A DNA stretch of 64,000 bases from DTPU01 sp963827855. GTDB lineage: Bacteria; Planctomycetota; Phycisphaerae; Sedimentisphaerales; Anaerobacaceae. The position numbers and the translations under genes are program-made. The DNA lies in the NCBI GenBank assembly GCA_963827855.1, contig CAWHBY010000002.1, positions 3,596,001 to 3,660,000 of the forward strand, in the 5' to 3' direction. A model generated the notes under the pieces. That model made no database searches. It had not been told where the DNA came from and saw nothing but the letters and a program-made list of their open reading frames with translations. The stretch's first letter is position 1. Every line of letters begins with the position of its first letter. This document shows positions 9,758 through 18,583 of the stretch, one piece after another.

Positions 9758-10849
9758 TCATCCGATCCTCGCCATGGCCTTGGGCGAGTGACGTTTCTTT
9801 TGGCGGAGCCGGTAGATCAGGGCCAGGATCTCGGCCACGGCCACGTACAGGTCCTGCGGGATGGCCCCGCCCACCTTGACACCCGCGTAGAGGGTCCTGG
9901 CGAGCTCTGGACGGTGGACGATGGGGACCCCGTAGGCCCGGGCAATCTGTCGGATGCGGTCTGCCATGAGGTCCGCGCCCTTGGCCACGACGGTCGGGGC
10001 CTCCATGCCGGTGTCGTACCGGATCGCCACGGCCACGTGCGTGGGGTTGACTAGGACTACGTCCGCCTTGGGCACCTCCTGCTGGACCCGCTGCATCACC
10101 ATCTGGAGACGGATCCTCCTGATCCGGGCCTTGATCTCAGGGGCCCCCTCCATGTCACGGTGCTCCTGCTTGACCTCCTCGACGCTCATCATCAGGTCGT
10201 GGTTGTACTTCCACCTCTGGTACAGCAGGTCGGCCAGGGCGATGACCACCAGGACGACGCCGATCCTCAGACACAGTCCCAGGATGATCCGGCCCGTGGC
10301 GGCCAGGATCTCGGTGGACCAGGCCCACCGCAGCGCGGCCAGGCTGTCCAGTTGCCTGCGGAGGTATAACCACGCAACCACGGAGATCACGATCAGCTTG
10401 GCGATCGACAGGATGAGAGTGACCAAGGCCTGGCTATTCATCAGTTGCTTGATGTTCTCTGCGGGATTGATCTGTTCCCACTTGAACTCAAGGGCCTCGC
10501 CTGAAAACGTGTATCCGCCCAGGGCGACACTGCCGACGATCCCTGCGATGAACAAGGCCAGCAGGATGGGGCCTGCGCAGACCAGGGCGCTGGTGGTCAC
10601 CTGGGTGCTGTAGGCCAGGAAGGTGTCCGTCGCTTCAAAGACGTCGGCCCTGCCGGACAGCCCCTGCTCCATCAACCGGAAGCACCAGTTGAGCAGGCTG
10701 GGGGCCAGCAGAAACAGGGTCAGCCCCAAGGCCGCCAGGGTCACGGCATAGGCCAGCTCCTGGCTGCGGGGCACCTGGCCCTTTTCCCTCGCCCGCTGAA
10801 GCTTGCGGAACGAGGGTTGAAATGTCCTTTCACCGGCTTCGTCGGCCAT
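9758..10849 (-). CDS. flhB: Flagellar export switch protein FlhB
   Basis: This is an inner-membrane component of the flagellar type III export gate that switches substrate class after self-cleavage. The N-terminus MADEAGERTFQPSFRKLQRA is the usual start (consensus EKTEKPTPKKLRKAREKG), followed by REKGQVPRSQEL and four membrane segments. The autocleavage motif NPTH is at residues 268-271, and NPTHVAVAIRYD is near-perfect. Length 363 is normal. It is the last gene of the leftward fliO-P-Q-R-flhB run, 125 bases after fliR with a low-complexity repeat between them. flhA is not in the window. Confidence 0.96.
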   Translation of the reverse strand: MADEAGERTFQPSFRKLQRAREKGQVPRSQELAYAVTLAALGLTLFLLAPSLLNWCFRLMEQGLSGRADVFEATDTFLAYSTQVTTSALVCAGPILLALFIAGIVGSVALGGYTFSGEALEFKWEQINPAENIKQLMNSQALVTLILSIAKLIVISVVAWLYLRRQLDSLAALRWAWSTEILAATGRIILGLCLRIGVVLVVIALADLLYQRWKYNHDLMMSVEEVKQEHRDMEGAPEIKARIRRIRLQMVMQRVQQEVPKADVVLVNPTHVAVAIRYDTGMEAPTVVAKGADLMADRIRQIARAYGVPIVHRPELARTLYAGVKVGGAIPQDLYVAVAEILALIYRLRQKKRHSPKAMARIG

Positions 10850-10851
10850 TT

Positions 10852-10972
10852 ACTCAGAATCCAGAATTCAGAACCCAGAATACAGAATACAGGAGATAGG
10901 AGTCAGGAGAGAGGAGCAACAAGGGTACTGTGCCGACCTCGTCTCTACTGTCTCCTGTCTCCTCCTCTTGCC
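10852..10972 (+). repeat. Low-complexity inverted repeat (CAGAATAC / AGGAG words) between fliR and flhB
   Basis: One part repeats CAGAATTCAGAACCCAGAAT and ACAGAATAC, then AGGAGATAGGAGTCAGGAG. The other part carries complements such as CTGTCTCCTGTCTCCTCCTC. It lies inside a presumed operon and fills the whole fliR-flhB gap, leaving no clear Shine-Dalgarno for flhB. Confidence 0.55.
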
Positions 10973-10974
10973 GC

Positions 10975-11715
10975 TCACAGCGGCAAGAGTTTGGCCATCT
11001 CGCGAGAGAACTCGCCCAGGAATTCCTGGATGAATGGGAGGAAGAGGATGGCCATCGCGAGCCCTATCCCTATGCGGACCGGCACGGTCAGGAACAGGAT
11101 GTCCATCTCCGGCAAGATCCGGGCGAGGATGGCCAGCACCACAAACAGCAGCAGAAAAGCGACCAGCATGGGCGCTGCCAGCCTCAGGGAGGCGACCAGC
11201 ATCATGGAACTGGCCTTGATCGCGCCTGCGGCCATGACTGCGGGCGATGGCACGGTTCCCAGCGGAAAGGCCTGATAGCTTCGCACAAGGACCTGGATCA
11301 GGAGGTGGTGGCCGTTGGCGGCCAGGAAGAACAGGATGAAGAGGACCTCCATGAGGGTCCCGAGGGGCTGCGAGGACTCGCCGGTCAGCGGATCGATGAC
11401 CTCGGACATCGTGTAGCCCATCTGCTGCTCGATGATCTCGCCGCTGCAGCGGACTGCAGAGAAGAGCATGGATACGATCAGACCCAGCAGGAAACCATAC
11501 GTGGCCTCGCCGACCAGGGTCAGGATGACCGCGGCCGACGTGGCGGAGGCGATCTGGCTGGGCACGGGCACGCAGGCCGCGAAGAATATCGACAACATCA
11601 CCGTGGCGGCCACCCGGATGGTCACGGGGATCGCCGTGGAGCCGAATACCGGGGAGACCAGGAAGAACGCGGACACCCGCGTCAGGATCATCACGAATCC
11701 AATGACGTGCTCCAT
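10975..11715 (-). CDS. fliR: Flagellar export gate protein FliR
   Basis: FliR is part of the FliP-FliQ-FliR core of the flagellar export channel in the inner membrane. It has 246 residues and about six hydrophobic segments. The start MEHVIGFVMILTRVSAFFLV matches the family, as does the region around CSGEIIEQQMGYTMSEVIDP. Its ATG overlaps the fliQ stop by one base (TGATG), showing translational coupling. Gene order fliO-P-Q-R-flhB is the standard one. Confidence 0.95.
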   Translation of the reverse strand: MEHVIGFVMILTRVSAFFLVSPVFGSTAIPVTIRVAATVMLSIFFAACVPVPSQIASATSAAVILTLVGEATYGFLLGLIVSMLFSAVRCSGEIIEQQMGYTMSEVIDPLTGESSQPLGTLMEVLFILFFLAANGHHLLIQVLVRSYQAFPLGTVPSPAVMAAGAIKASSMMLVASLRLAAPMLVAFLLLFVVLAILARILPEMDILFLTVPVRIGIGLAMAILFLPFIQEFLGEFSREMAKLLPL

Positions 11716-11984
11716 CAGTGGCCCACGTTCTGTATGTAGCCGAAGATCTCGGTGAAGAATCGCAGCATCACCTGAAGCATCCAGTTGCCGAAGAGCAACG
11801 CCGCCGCGCCCATGGCCAACAGCTTGGGGACGATCGCCAGGGTCGAGTCACGGATGGCAGTGACTGCCTGGATCAGGGTGATCGCGACGCCGACGACCAG
11901 GCAGGTGATCAGCATGGGCGCGGAGAGCAGCAGGGTGGTCTCCAGCGTGTGCCGGCCCAGATACATGACAAGACTCGAATCCAT
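11715..11984 (-). CDS. fliQ: Flagellar export gate protein FliQ
   Basis: A small export-gate subunit of 89 residues, the usual length, with two membrane helices. LVVGVAITLIQAVTAIRDST is characteristic: family members read GLxVGLxISIFQAxTQIQExTL at this place. It lies 31 bases after fliP and overlaps fliR by one base. AGGGAGC shortly before the ATG is the probable ribosome binding site. Confidence 0.95.
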   Translation of the reverse strand: MDSSLVMYLGRHTLETTLLLSAPMLITCLVVGVAITLIQAVTAIRDSTLAIVPKLLAMGAAALLFGNWMLQVMLRFFTEIFGYIQNVGH

Positions 11985-12015
11985 GGAAGCTCCCTAAAGA
12001 CGGGCGCAGGCCGGC

Positions 12016-12852
12016 TCACCTGAAGCCCAGGCTCAGGCTTTTGGCCAGCAGGCCCCATCCGTCGACCAAGATGAACAGGATCAGCTTGAACGGCAGCGAG
12101 ATCATGGCGGGCGGCAGCATCATCATGCCTGCGGAGAGCAGGACGCTGGCGATGACCATGTCGATGACGAGAAACGGGATGAACAGCAGACACCCGATCT
12201 CGAATCCAGTCCTGAACTCGCTGATGATGAAGGCTGGAATCACGATGTAGAATCCAAGGTCCATGGGCCGCTCGGGCGGCCGGATCTTGGCCATCTGCAC
12301 AAAGAGCACCACGTCGGCCGGCCGGGTCTGGCGGAGCATGAACTCCTTGAAACAATCGCCGCCCCGCTCGGTAGCGGTATTGAAGCTGACTTGATTGGCC
12401 AGGTAAGGCTGGACCGCGACGGTGTTGACCTTCTCCAGGGTCGGCGCCATGGTATAGAGCGTCAGGAACAGCGCCAGCCCCATGATGGCGATGGTCGGAG
12501 GGATGGTCTGCGTGGACAGGGCCCGCCGTACAAACGAAAGGACGATGACGATCCGCGTGAAGGAGGTCATCATGGCCAGCAGGCTCGGCAGGAGGGCCAG
12601 TCCTGCAAAGAGGATGACCAGTCGTACGGGCGCGGTCCACTCGCGTCCGGCAGGCGCGTCTCCGGTGGCCTTCTCCACGGCGTTCAGCAGGTCCGTGACG
12701 CTGGGCAGGGTCCCGATCACCGGGTCGGGTCCGCGGTTGGTGGACGGCAGGACCGTCGAGCTGGGTCCGGGGTTGGTCGCCGCCTGTCCCCACGCCAGGG
12801 CGGGACACAGGACGATCAGCCAGAGTCCGATCGAGAGAATCCTGCCAGGCAT
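12016..12852 (-). CDS. fliP: Flagellar export gate protein FliP
   Basis: The largest subunit of the export-gate core. It has 278 residues with a signal-like N-terminus (SIGLWLIVLCPALAWGQA), a variable linker, then the conserved membrane part: MMTSFTRIVIVLSFVRRA, PPTIAIMGLALFLT, PAFIISEFRTGFEIG and SAGMMMLPPAMISLPFKL. These are diagnostic FliP stretches. Its ATG directly follows the fliO stop (TAGATG), so the two are translationally coupled. Confidence 0.96.
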   Translation of the reverse strand: MPGRILSIGLWLIVLCPALAWGQAATNPGPSSTVLPSTNRGPDPVIGTLPSVTDLLNAVEKATGDAPAGREWTAPVRLVILFAGLALLPSLLAMMTSFTRIVIVLSFVRRALSTQTIPPTIAIMGLALFLTLYTMAPTLEKVNTVAVQPYLANQVSFNTATERGGDCFKEFMLRQTRPADVVLFVQMAKIRPPERPMDLGFYIVIPAFIISEFRTGFEIGCLLFIPFLVIDMVIASVLLSAGMMMLPPAMISLPFKLILFILVDGWGLLAKSLSLGFR

Positions 12853-13311
12853 CTACCCCTCCTTCCCCGAATCGGGCAAGTCAGGGCGGGCCTGGGCGCG
12901 TGAGATCGGAGACAGCATCGTCACCTGCTCCGGCGTGCTGCCGATCAGGAAGCGTTGGCCGCCCACCTCCACGATGTGCAGGGCCTTCTTGGGCCCCAGG
13001 GCAGTGGTCTCGATGAGGCGGATCTGCCTGCCCGAGATCTGGCCGAAGCGGGGTCCTACCCGCTTGAGCACGTAGGCTGCAGCGACCCCGAGCCCGATCA
13101 CCAGGACCAGGGAGCCGATGGTCTTCAGGATCAGCTCACGGGTGACGCCGCCGTTCTGGGAGAGGAGACCATTCGGATCACTCATCCACGTGTGGGGAGA
13201 AGAAGCAGCATTGGCCCCTGGGGCGGCTGTGACCGTCAGAGACCCCAGGGCAACAATCACTGCTGCCGCGCCTGCGACCACCCTGATAGCAGACCTTGTC
13301 GTTGTTCCCAT
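12853..13311 (-). CDS. fliO: Flagellar biosynthetic protein FliO
   Basis: FliO is a bitopic membrane protein that helps assemble FliP. It has 152 residues with a signal-like N-terminus, a membrane helix near residues 62-82 (LKTIGSLVLVIGLGVAAAYV) and a short cytoplasmic part where IRLIETTALGPKKALHIVEV is the family's best-conserved stretch. FliO is poorly conserved overall, and the call also rests on its place before fliP. It is the first gene of the fliOPQR-flhB run; a sigma-54-type promoter lies about 58 bases upstream. Confidence 0.88.
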   Translation of the reverse strand: MGTTTRSAIRVVAGAAAVIVALGSLTVTAAPGANAASSPHTWMSDPNGLLSQNGGVTRELILKTIGSLVLVIGLGVAAAYVLKRVGPRFGQISGRQIRLIETTALGPKKALHIVEVGGQRFLIGSTPEQVTMLSPISRAQARPDLPDSGKEG

Positions 13312-13368
13312 AGATGCACAAGGCTCCTAGCCCGCACTCCGGATGTGGGTCAGTTCCTGCAGGACGTA

Positions 13369-13384
13369 TGCAACTGCCATGCCG
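13369..13384 (-). promoter_or_regulatory. Sigma-54-type promoter upstream of fliO
   Basis: On the minus strand CGGCATGGCAGTTGCA has GG and GC separated by exactly 10 bases (-24/-12 elements). It differs from TGGCAC-N5-TTGCA mainly at the first base. The predicted start is near 13357, about 45 bases before the fliO ATG. Confidence 0.6.
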
Positions 13385-13495
13385 GGATGCGGCGAGGAGA
13401 CGCTGGAGGCTGCGCAGGCATTTAGAGACTCTCTCACCGCCTCTGGCTGGAGACGCGTGCGGCTGAAGAATGATCACGCTGTAGGAAAACTGGAC

Positions 13496-13756
13496 GGTTA
13501 GCCCGCATTTCTCACGAGGCTTCGGACGGTTGAGGCGGAAGTGAGGTCGTGGACTTGCCTTGGGCTGTCTGGAGAGCGGACGCATCCAGGACAGACTGTT
13601 CTGAGCGCGGCAGGTTGGCCGGATGCAAGGCCGCAGGTCGCGGTTGCCCGGAGGCGTACCCAGTGCGGTACGCTGAGGACAAACGGGGCCGAGAACGCAG
13701 CAGCCGGACGACAGGGCCGCTCAGAACCGAAGGCTTGTGAGAAATGCGGGCTAACC
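13496..13756 (+). mobile_element. MITE-like element with about 30-bp terminal inverted repeats
   Basis: The ends GGTTAGCCCGCATTTCTCAC (13496-13515) and its exact complement (13737-13756) flank 221 bases. Similarity continues imperfectly inward (GAGGCTTCGG against AAGCCTTCGG). No transposase is inside. The right end supplies the stop codon of the second motB-like gene once its frame is restored (CTA at 13751-13753). No target duplication could be recognised. It may be a non-autonomous transposon; the family is not identified. Confidence 0.65.
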
Positions 13757-14510
13757 TGCCCTGAGCAGGGCGATGGCGACGTGCGATCGTCTTGAGATGG
13801 GACTGCCCTTCTTGACCCAGTCGCCCCCTCCTCCCGCTCCCCACGAGAAGATGCGGCAATCGGTCCCTGAAGGAAGACGGGCCTTCAGGAGGTCCGCCAC
13901 GACCTGTGACCTGCGCGGAGACGACCCACTGTTGCCTCAGGTCTGCCACGTCAGGGGCCAATCCCACCACGTAGATGTGCAGTTGCTCGACTGGAGCGAA
14001 CCCCTTGAGGTCTGCTGCGAAGGTGGCGAGCGACTGCAGGGCCGATTCATTGAGAACCGACTGGCCTTCATCGAACGTGACAGGCAGGACGAAGAAGTCG
14101 GGATTGCGGCCCTGGACCTGCGAGGGATAGGTCTGGGTCTGCACCTGCAGACGGCTGAAGACCCTGCGGGCCCTCTCCTCCTTGGCGTCGAGGGTACGGA
14201 CTGCGCCGGTCTCGTTGCCCTCCTTGATCGGGTAGTAGACCTTCAGACTGTCCATGTGCAGCCCCTGGTTCGCGGCGCCGCTCAGTCCCCGCAGTCCGTA
14301 TCCGCCCATGGACCGCTTGAATCCATAGACCGAGTCCTGGAAGAAGCCGGTGCCCTCGTTGCAGAGCAGTCCGCTCTGCTCATTGGCCATGGTCAGCAGC
14401 ATGAGAAAGAAGGCCATGAGCAGGGAGATCATGTCTGCAAAGGAGATCATCCACAGGGGTGCGGACTCACCCTTCTCCTCAGGGACGGGGGCGTGTTTCT
14501 TATCGCTCAC
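13751..14510 (-). CDS. Second MotB-like stator/OmpA-type protein, frame broken once
   Basis: The GTG at 14510 has GGAGGGGACC just upstream and overlaps the preceding stop (GTGA). The N-terminus matches MotB: ESAPLWMISFADMISLLMAF, with the membrane Asp that conducts ions. The C-terminal half is OmpA/peptidoglycan-binding-like (VLPVTFDEGQSVLNESA). Near 13914 the frame shifts: the base-perfect frame leaves the family after WVVSAQ, while the neighbouring frame continues SQVVADLLKARLPSGTDC and ends ISRRSHVAIALLRAG. One extra G explains it. Together with motA and the preceding gene it is likely part of the flagellar stator or a dedicated accessory to it. Confidence 0.75.
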
Positions 14511-15172
14511 CGGTAGGTCCCCTCCGCCAATAGGGCCACTTCGAGGATACGCTCGGAACGGACGCCCCCTTCCTGCATCATGGCCTGGGACCCGATGCTG
14601 CATCGGTCCTTGGAGACGCCCTTGCCGGCCAGGGCCTGGATCACGCTGACCGCCCTGAGCAATCCCAGGTCGGGCTCGCGCCCGGGCCCGCTCTCGCTGA
14701 CCACGATCCGGCCCTGAGACTGCATCATGAAGGAGGCCAAGGTGTCGAGGAAGTCCCGGCCGTCCGCCGAGAAGGCGGCGCCTGCGCCGAGGAAGACCTT
14801 CCGGGATTCGATCACAAAGACCTTGCGGGCCCTGAAGTCGCCGGCCTGGGTCTCAGCCAGCAGACCCTTGCCCTGGGACTGTTCGAGGGTCGGCTTCTCG
14901 CTGCCTTTCTCGAACTGTCCGGCTGCAGTGGCCTGGGCCCCCATGGTCTCCCGGGGCGTGGTTTTGTACCATCCGCCATAGTACGGCTGCAGGGCTACCT
15001 TGACGGCGGTCCGAACCTTGGCCGCTTCGTTGGGCCCGTAGCTCGAGAACGTCGAGAGCATGACGAAGAAGGCCATCAATAGTGACATCATGTCCGCAAA
15101 GGAGATCATCCACAGCGGCGCAGATTCACCGCCTTCTTCCTCGGGCGGGGGTGCCTTGGCGTTATGGGCCAT
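14507..15172 (-). CDS. MotB-like flagellar stator protein
   Basis: The protein has 221 residues. The N-terminal plug and membrane segment ESAPLWMISFADMMSLLMAF contains the Asp essential for ion flow in MotB; only this part is near-identical to the next gene. The C-terminal half (RIVVSESGPGREPDLGLLRA, then VIQALAGKGVSKDRCSIGSQ) is a divergent OmpA-type peptidoglycan-binding domain. It follows motA by 68 bases and overlaps the second motB-like gene by 4. Having two MotB-type partners for one MotA is unusual; they may form a heteromeric stator or alternative stators. Confidence 0.85.
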   Translation of the reverse strand: MAHNAKAPPPEEEGGESAPLWMISFADMMSLLMAFFVMLSTFSSYGPNEAAKVRTAVKVALQPYYGGWYKTTPRETMGAQATAAGQFEKGSEKPTLEQSQGKGLLAETQAGDFRARKVFVIESRKVFLGAGAAFSADGRDFLDTLASFMMQSQGRIVVSESGPGREPDLGLLRAVSVIQALAGKGVSKDRCSIGSQAMMQEGGVRSERILEVALLAEGTYR

Positions 15173-15240
15173 CGCTTGGCCTCATCCAGTCACATTCCTT
15201 TGTGGTTCGCGTCATGGGTCTCCAAGACCTGCGAGGATCG

Positions 15241-16016
15241 CTAGACCTGGGCCTTGACCTCTTCGCGTCGACCGGCGGAGATGAAGACCTGCATCTTCTC
15301 CCGCACGGCAGTGGGGTTATCCCCTTTGGCGATGGCGCAGATGCCTTCGACGATCATCTCCATGGAGAGCTTCTCGGTCTTGGAGTGCTGGCCGAGCTTC
15401 CCACCCATGGGCAGGAAGAGCATGTTGGCCAGGAAGGCCCCATAGAACGTGCAGACCAGGGCGACCGCCATACCGCGGCCGACCTCCGAGGGGTTCTCCA
15501 TCTTGCTCAACATCGAGATCAGACCGATCAGGGTGCCGACCATCGCAAACGAGGGACAGGACGATCCCATGAAGTCGAGGATCTTCTTGCCCATGGAGTG
15601 ACGTTCCTCCATGTACTGGATCTCGCTGCCGAGCAGCTCGCGGATGGTGTGCTCGTCGCTGCCGTCCACGAGCATCTGCAGTCCCTTGGCCAGGAATGGA
15701 TCGCCGACCTTGCCCATCTCCTGCTCCAGGGCCAGGGTGCCGTCGCGGCGGTTGATGGCCGCGTAGTTGACCATAGCCTGGATGAGCTCTCCGGCGCCAC
15801 GACCTTGTGGAGCAGCGTCTTCTTGATGACCGAGAAGATACCGAGAAACTGCTTCATGGAGAAATGGATCATCGTCGCGCAGGTCATGCCCCCAAACACG
15901 ATGGCGATGGCTGGGATATTGAAGAACATCGAGAGATCCCCCTTGCCCTCGAAGTACATGGTGCCCACGATGACCGTGAAGCCCAGCACGATTCCCATGA
16001 TGGTTGCGATATCCAT
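15241..16016 (-). CDS. motA: Flagellar motor stator protein MotA, frame broken once
   Basis: The start MDIATIMGIVLGFTVIVGTM and IVFGGMTCATMIHFSMKQFL are typical MotA. The first frame leaves the family after HKVVAPE; the second picks up AMVNYAAINRRDGTLALEQE and continues through GSSCPSFAMVGTLIGLISML and VALVCTFYGAFLANMLF to the stop. One missing G near 15789 (CCGGAGAGCTC instead of CCGGAGGAGCTC) restores the joint HKVVAPEELIQAMVNYA. The two conserved prolines of the ion channel region lie in the second part. It starts 4 bases after the MotE-like gene. Confidence 0.88.
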
Positions 16017-16020
16017 GGCC

Positions 16021-16725
16021 CTACTTCTCCACTATCTGCTTGAGCTTCATGACCAGCACCCCGGCCAGATCCGGTTCCGTCTGCATCAGGGACGCAAGGA
16101 CGGCCCCCCGTTTCTTGTCCGTCATCATCGAGAGGGTCTTGACGGCATCCTGCACGTTCGCCGCGCGTTCCGCGGCCGTGCCGGTCTTGCCCTTGCACGT
16201 GTTCGCCAGCAGCCGCGCGGCGCTGTCCGAATCCATCTTCTCGTACATGGCGGACGTGGCCTTGAGGCTGACCTTTTCGTTCTCTGTGATCTTGATCCGC
16301 GTCCGCTCCAGCTCATCTCGCTGGGCCTTGAGCGAGGCGACTGCAGTGGCCACTTCCACCCGGAGGTCCTCCAGGGCCTTGACGTCTTCCTTCAGGGCCT
16401 CCTGGGCGACCTTGATCCGCTGCTCCTGCACCTGGAGCCCGTCCAGCTTGTCCTGGTACTCCTGGGCCTTGTCCCGCACATCTTTGACCAGCGATCGAAG
16501 CTGCTCCTCGGTCATGGCCCGCTGCCGGGCCTTCTCCTGTTGTTCGGCCGAGGGTTGGCCTAGGCCCAGCTCCGCCTGAACGCGGGCGGCCTCTCCATGC
16601 TGGGCTACAGCGTTGGGCTCCGCTGCCGCGGCGGCCTTGGGCTTCGTCAGCCAGGCGGTGCCAAACGCGCCGCCGAAGCTCACGACTGCCGCTGCAGCGA
16701 TGATGATGATCAGCTTCTTGCTCAT
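16021..16725 (-). CDS. MotE-like flagellar protein with coiled coil and MgtE-N-like domain
   Basis: The ATG at 16725 (MSKKLIIII) has AGGAG 6-7 bases upstream; an ATG six codons earlier lacks one. The protein has one N-terminal membrane helix, an Ala-rich linker, a long coiled coil (about residues 70-170), and a C-terminal helical domain (YEKMDSDSAARLLANTC, DKKRGAVLASLMQTEPDLA, VLVMKLKQIVEK) resembling the FliG-like/MgtE N-terminal fold of MotE proteins. MotE acts as a chaperone for MotC or other periplasmic motor parts in epsilonproteobacteria and spirochaete-like motors. It sits between fliJ and motA. Confidence 0.72.
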   Translation of the reverse strand: MSKKLIIIIAAAAVVSFGGAFGTAWLTKPKAAAAAEPNAVAQHGEAARVQAELGLGQPSAEQQEKARQRAMTEEQLRSLVKDVRDKAQEYQDKLDGLQVQEQRIKVAQEALKEDVKALEDLRVEVATAVASLKAQRDELERTRIKITENEKVSLKATSAMYEKMDSDSAARLLANTCKGKTGTAAERAANVQDAVKTLSMMTDKKRGAVLASLMQTEPDLAGVLVMKLKQIVEK

Positions 16726-16749
16726 CGGAATCTCCTGTTCCACCGGTGC

Positions 16750-17202
16750 CTACCGGCTGACGCCCTGGTTGCGGACAAAGGCGATGCTCGCCCGGTCATC
16801 GAACTCCTTTTGCTCCAATCGATCCTGCTCATAAATGAACCGCTGCCGGGCCTTGTCCTTCACGCGCTCGAGGGCCTCCTTGGCCCGGCGGACCTCCATC
16901 AACTCAGCGGCCTTCTGCCGGTGCGCTGCTTCCAGCTCGGCGATGCGGGCCTTGCACTGCTCGATCCTCTCATTGTTGGCCGACACATACTTCAGAAAGA
17001 ACTCCTGCTGGCCGACTCTCTGGTGCGGGTCGAGCCGTGAGATCTCATCCAAGGCCTCTCTGAGAATCCGCTGCTGGTTCAACAGGGCCGCATAGGCCTG
17101 GGCGATCTCCTCGGCCAGCCGCAGCAGCTCAGCGCGTCTGACCTGCTCGATCTTGTCCTTGACATCCAGAACCTTCTGAAGTCTCCAAACAAACCGTGCC
17201 AT
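16750..17202 (-). CDS. fliJ: Flagellar export chaperone FliJ
   Basis: The chosen start MARFVWRLQKVLDVKDKIEQ is the conserved FliJ beginning (consensus F-xFxLQxVLDxRxxxE). A longer frame from 17247 would only translate the repeat spacer. The product is about 150 residues of almost continuous coiled coil. FliJ forms the central stalk of the FliI ATPase ring and shuttles export chaperones. It follows fliI with a low-complexity spacer of 34 bases, so it has no good Shine-Dalgarno site. Confidence 0.88.
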   Translation of the reverse strand: MARFVWRLQKVLDVKDKIEQVRRAELLRLAEEIAQAYAALLNQQRILREALDEISRLDPHQRVGQQEFFLKYVSANNERIEQCKARIAELEAAHRQKAAELMEVRRAKEALERVKDKARQRFIYEQDRLEQKEFDDRASIAFVRNQGVSR

Positions 17203-17236
17203 TCGAAACTCAGAACTCAGAACCCGCAACCCACAA
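17203..17236 (+). repeat. Short low-complexity word repeat (AACTCAG) between fliI and fliJ
   Basis: AAACTCAGAACTCAGAACCC followed by GCAACCCACAA fills the whole gap between the fliI stop and the fliJ start. It looks like one arm of the word-type spacers seen elsewhere in the window. It displaces any normal ribosome binding site of fliJ. Confidence 0.5.
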
Positions 17237-18577
17237 TCATTGTCCATTCCCCAGCAGTTGGTCCCACCGCCGGCTGATCTCGACGAGCTGTTTGACCGTG
17301 TCGTTGAACGCGGCGCGGTAGCCGGCGGGCTGGATCAAGAACCGCCGGATTCCTTCGATCAGGGCAATCGCCCCGTCGATTCGCTTGTTGCTTCCTGGGG
17401 AAAACGCGCCGATGTTGATCAGGTCTTCGGCATCCGCGTAGGTGGCGTAGATCTCCTTGAGCTTCATGGCGGCCTGGCGGTGCTCGGGCGCGACGACTGC
17501 GGACATGAGGCGGCTGACGCTGGCGAGGATGTCCACGGCCGGGTAGTGCCCGCGCTCGGCCAGCTTGCGGGACAGGACGATGTGTCCGTCGAGCAGGCTT
17601 CGAGCACTGTCCGCCACGGGATCCGAGAGGTCATCGCCCTCGGCCAGGACGGTCAGGATTCCCGTGATGCTGCCGACCTCGGCAGTGCCCAGCCGTTCCA
17701 CCAGCCGGGGCATCACCGCGAAGACGCTCGGACAGTACCCCTTGCTGGCCGGCGGTTCACCCGCGGCCAGGCCGATCTCACGCTGCGCCTGGGCAAACCG
17801 CGTCAGCGAATCCATCATGAACAGCACGTCCATGCCCCGATCCCGGAAGTACTCGGCGATGGCCACGGCGGCGAAGGCCGCTTTCACCCGCTGGATCGGC
17901 GGGGTGTCGGAGGTCGCCACCACCACCACGCTCTTGGCCAGGCCCTGCGGCCCCAGGTTCTCTTCGAGGAACTCCCGAACCTCACGACCCCGCTCACCGA
18001 TCAGGGCCACCACGTTCACCTGTGCGGCGCTGGACACGGCGATGTCGCCCAGCAGGACGCTCTTGCCGACGCCGCTGCCCGAGAAGATTCCGACGCGCTG
18101 TCCCTTGGCGCAAGTGATCGTGCCATCGATGGACCGCACGCCGAGCGTCAGCGGCTCGGTGATCCGTTCGCGGGCCAGGGGCGGCGGACTACTGACGTCC
18201 AGGGGCTGCAGGTGACCCTCCCTCAGGGGCTCCTTGCCGTCAATGGGCTCACCGAGTCCGTTGAGCACGCGGCCCAGCAGTTTCTCACTGACAAAGAGAT
18301 GTCGCGGCGTGGTCCGGGCCGTGACCGGATCGCCAGACCCTATACCTTCCATGTGGTCCAGGGGCAACAAGACGAGATGGTCGTCCCGGAAGCCGACGAC
18401 CTCGGCCAGGATGCGACGGCCGCTGCGGATGTGGATTCCGCACAGCTCGCCGAGCCCCACCACGGGCCCTGCGGTCTCCACGGTGGAGCCTACCACGCGG
18501 ACCACGGTCCCCTGGCAGTCGAGCATTGCCACACCGTTGAGGGCCTCATGCATCTTGTCGAAGTCGATGGCCGTCAT
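17237..18577 (-). CDS. fliI: Flagellum-specific ATPase FliI
   Basis: FliI is the cytoplasmic ATPase of the flagellar type III export apparatus, related to F1-beta. It has 446 residues. The Walker A motif GSGVGKSVLLGDIA is near residue 165-175, Walker B is DVLFMMDSLTRFAQAQREIG, and PPASKGYCPSVFAVMPRLVE and GSITGILTVLAEGDDLSDPV are classic FliI stretches. The length is typical. It lies 6 bases after fliH within the leftward flagellar operon. Confidence 0.97.
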   Translation of the reverse strand: MTAIDFDKMHEALNGVAMLDCQGTVVRVVGSTVETAGPVVGLGELCGIHIRSGRRILAEVVGFRDDHLVLLPLDHMEGIGSGDPVTARTTPRHLFVSEKLLGRVLNGLGEPIDGKEPLREGHLQPLDVSSPPPLARERITEPLTLGVRSIDGTITCAKGQRVGIFSGSGVGKSVLLGDIAVSSAAQVNVVALIGERGREVREFLEENLGPQGLAKSVVVVATSDTPPIQRVKAAFAAVAIAEYFRDRGMDVLFMMDSLTRFAQAQREIGLAAGEPPASKGYCPSVFAVMPRLVERLGTAEVGSITGILTVLAEGDDLSDPVADSARSLLDGHIVLSRKLAERGHYPAVDILASVSRLMSAVVAPEHRQAAMKLKEIYATYADAEDLINIGAFSPGSNKRIDGAIALIEGIRRFLIQPAGYRAAFNDTVKQLVEISRRWDQLLGNGQ

Positions 18578-18583
18578 CGTTTA

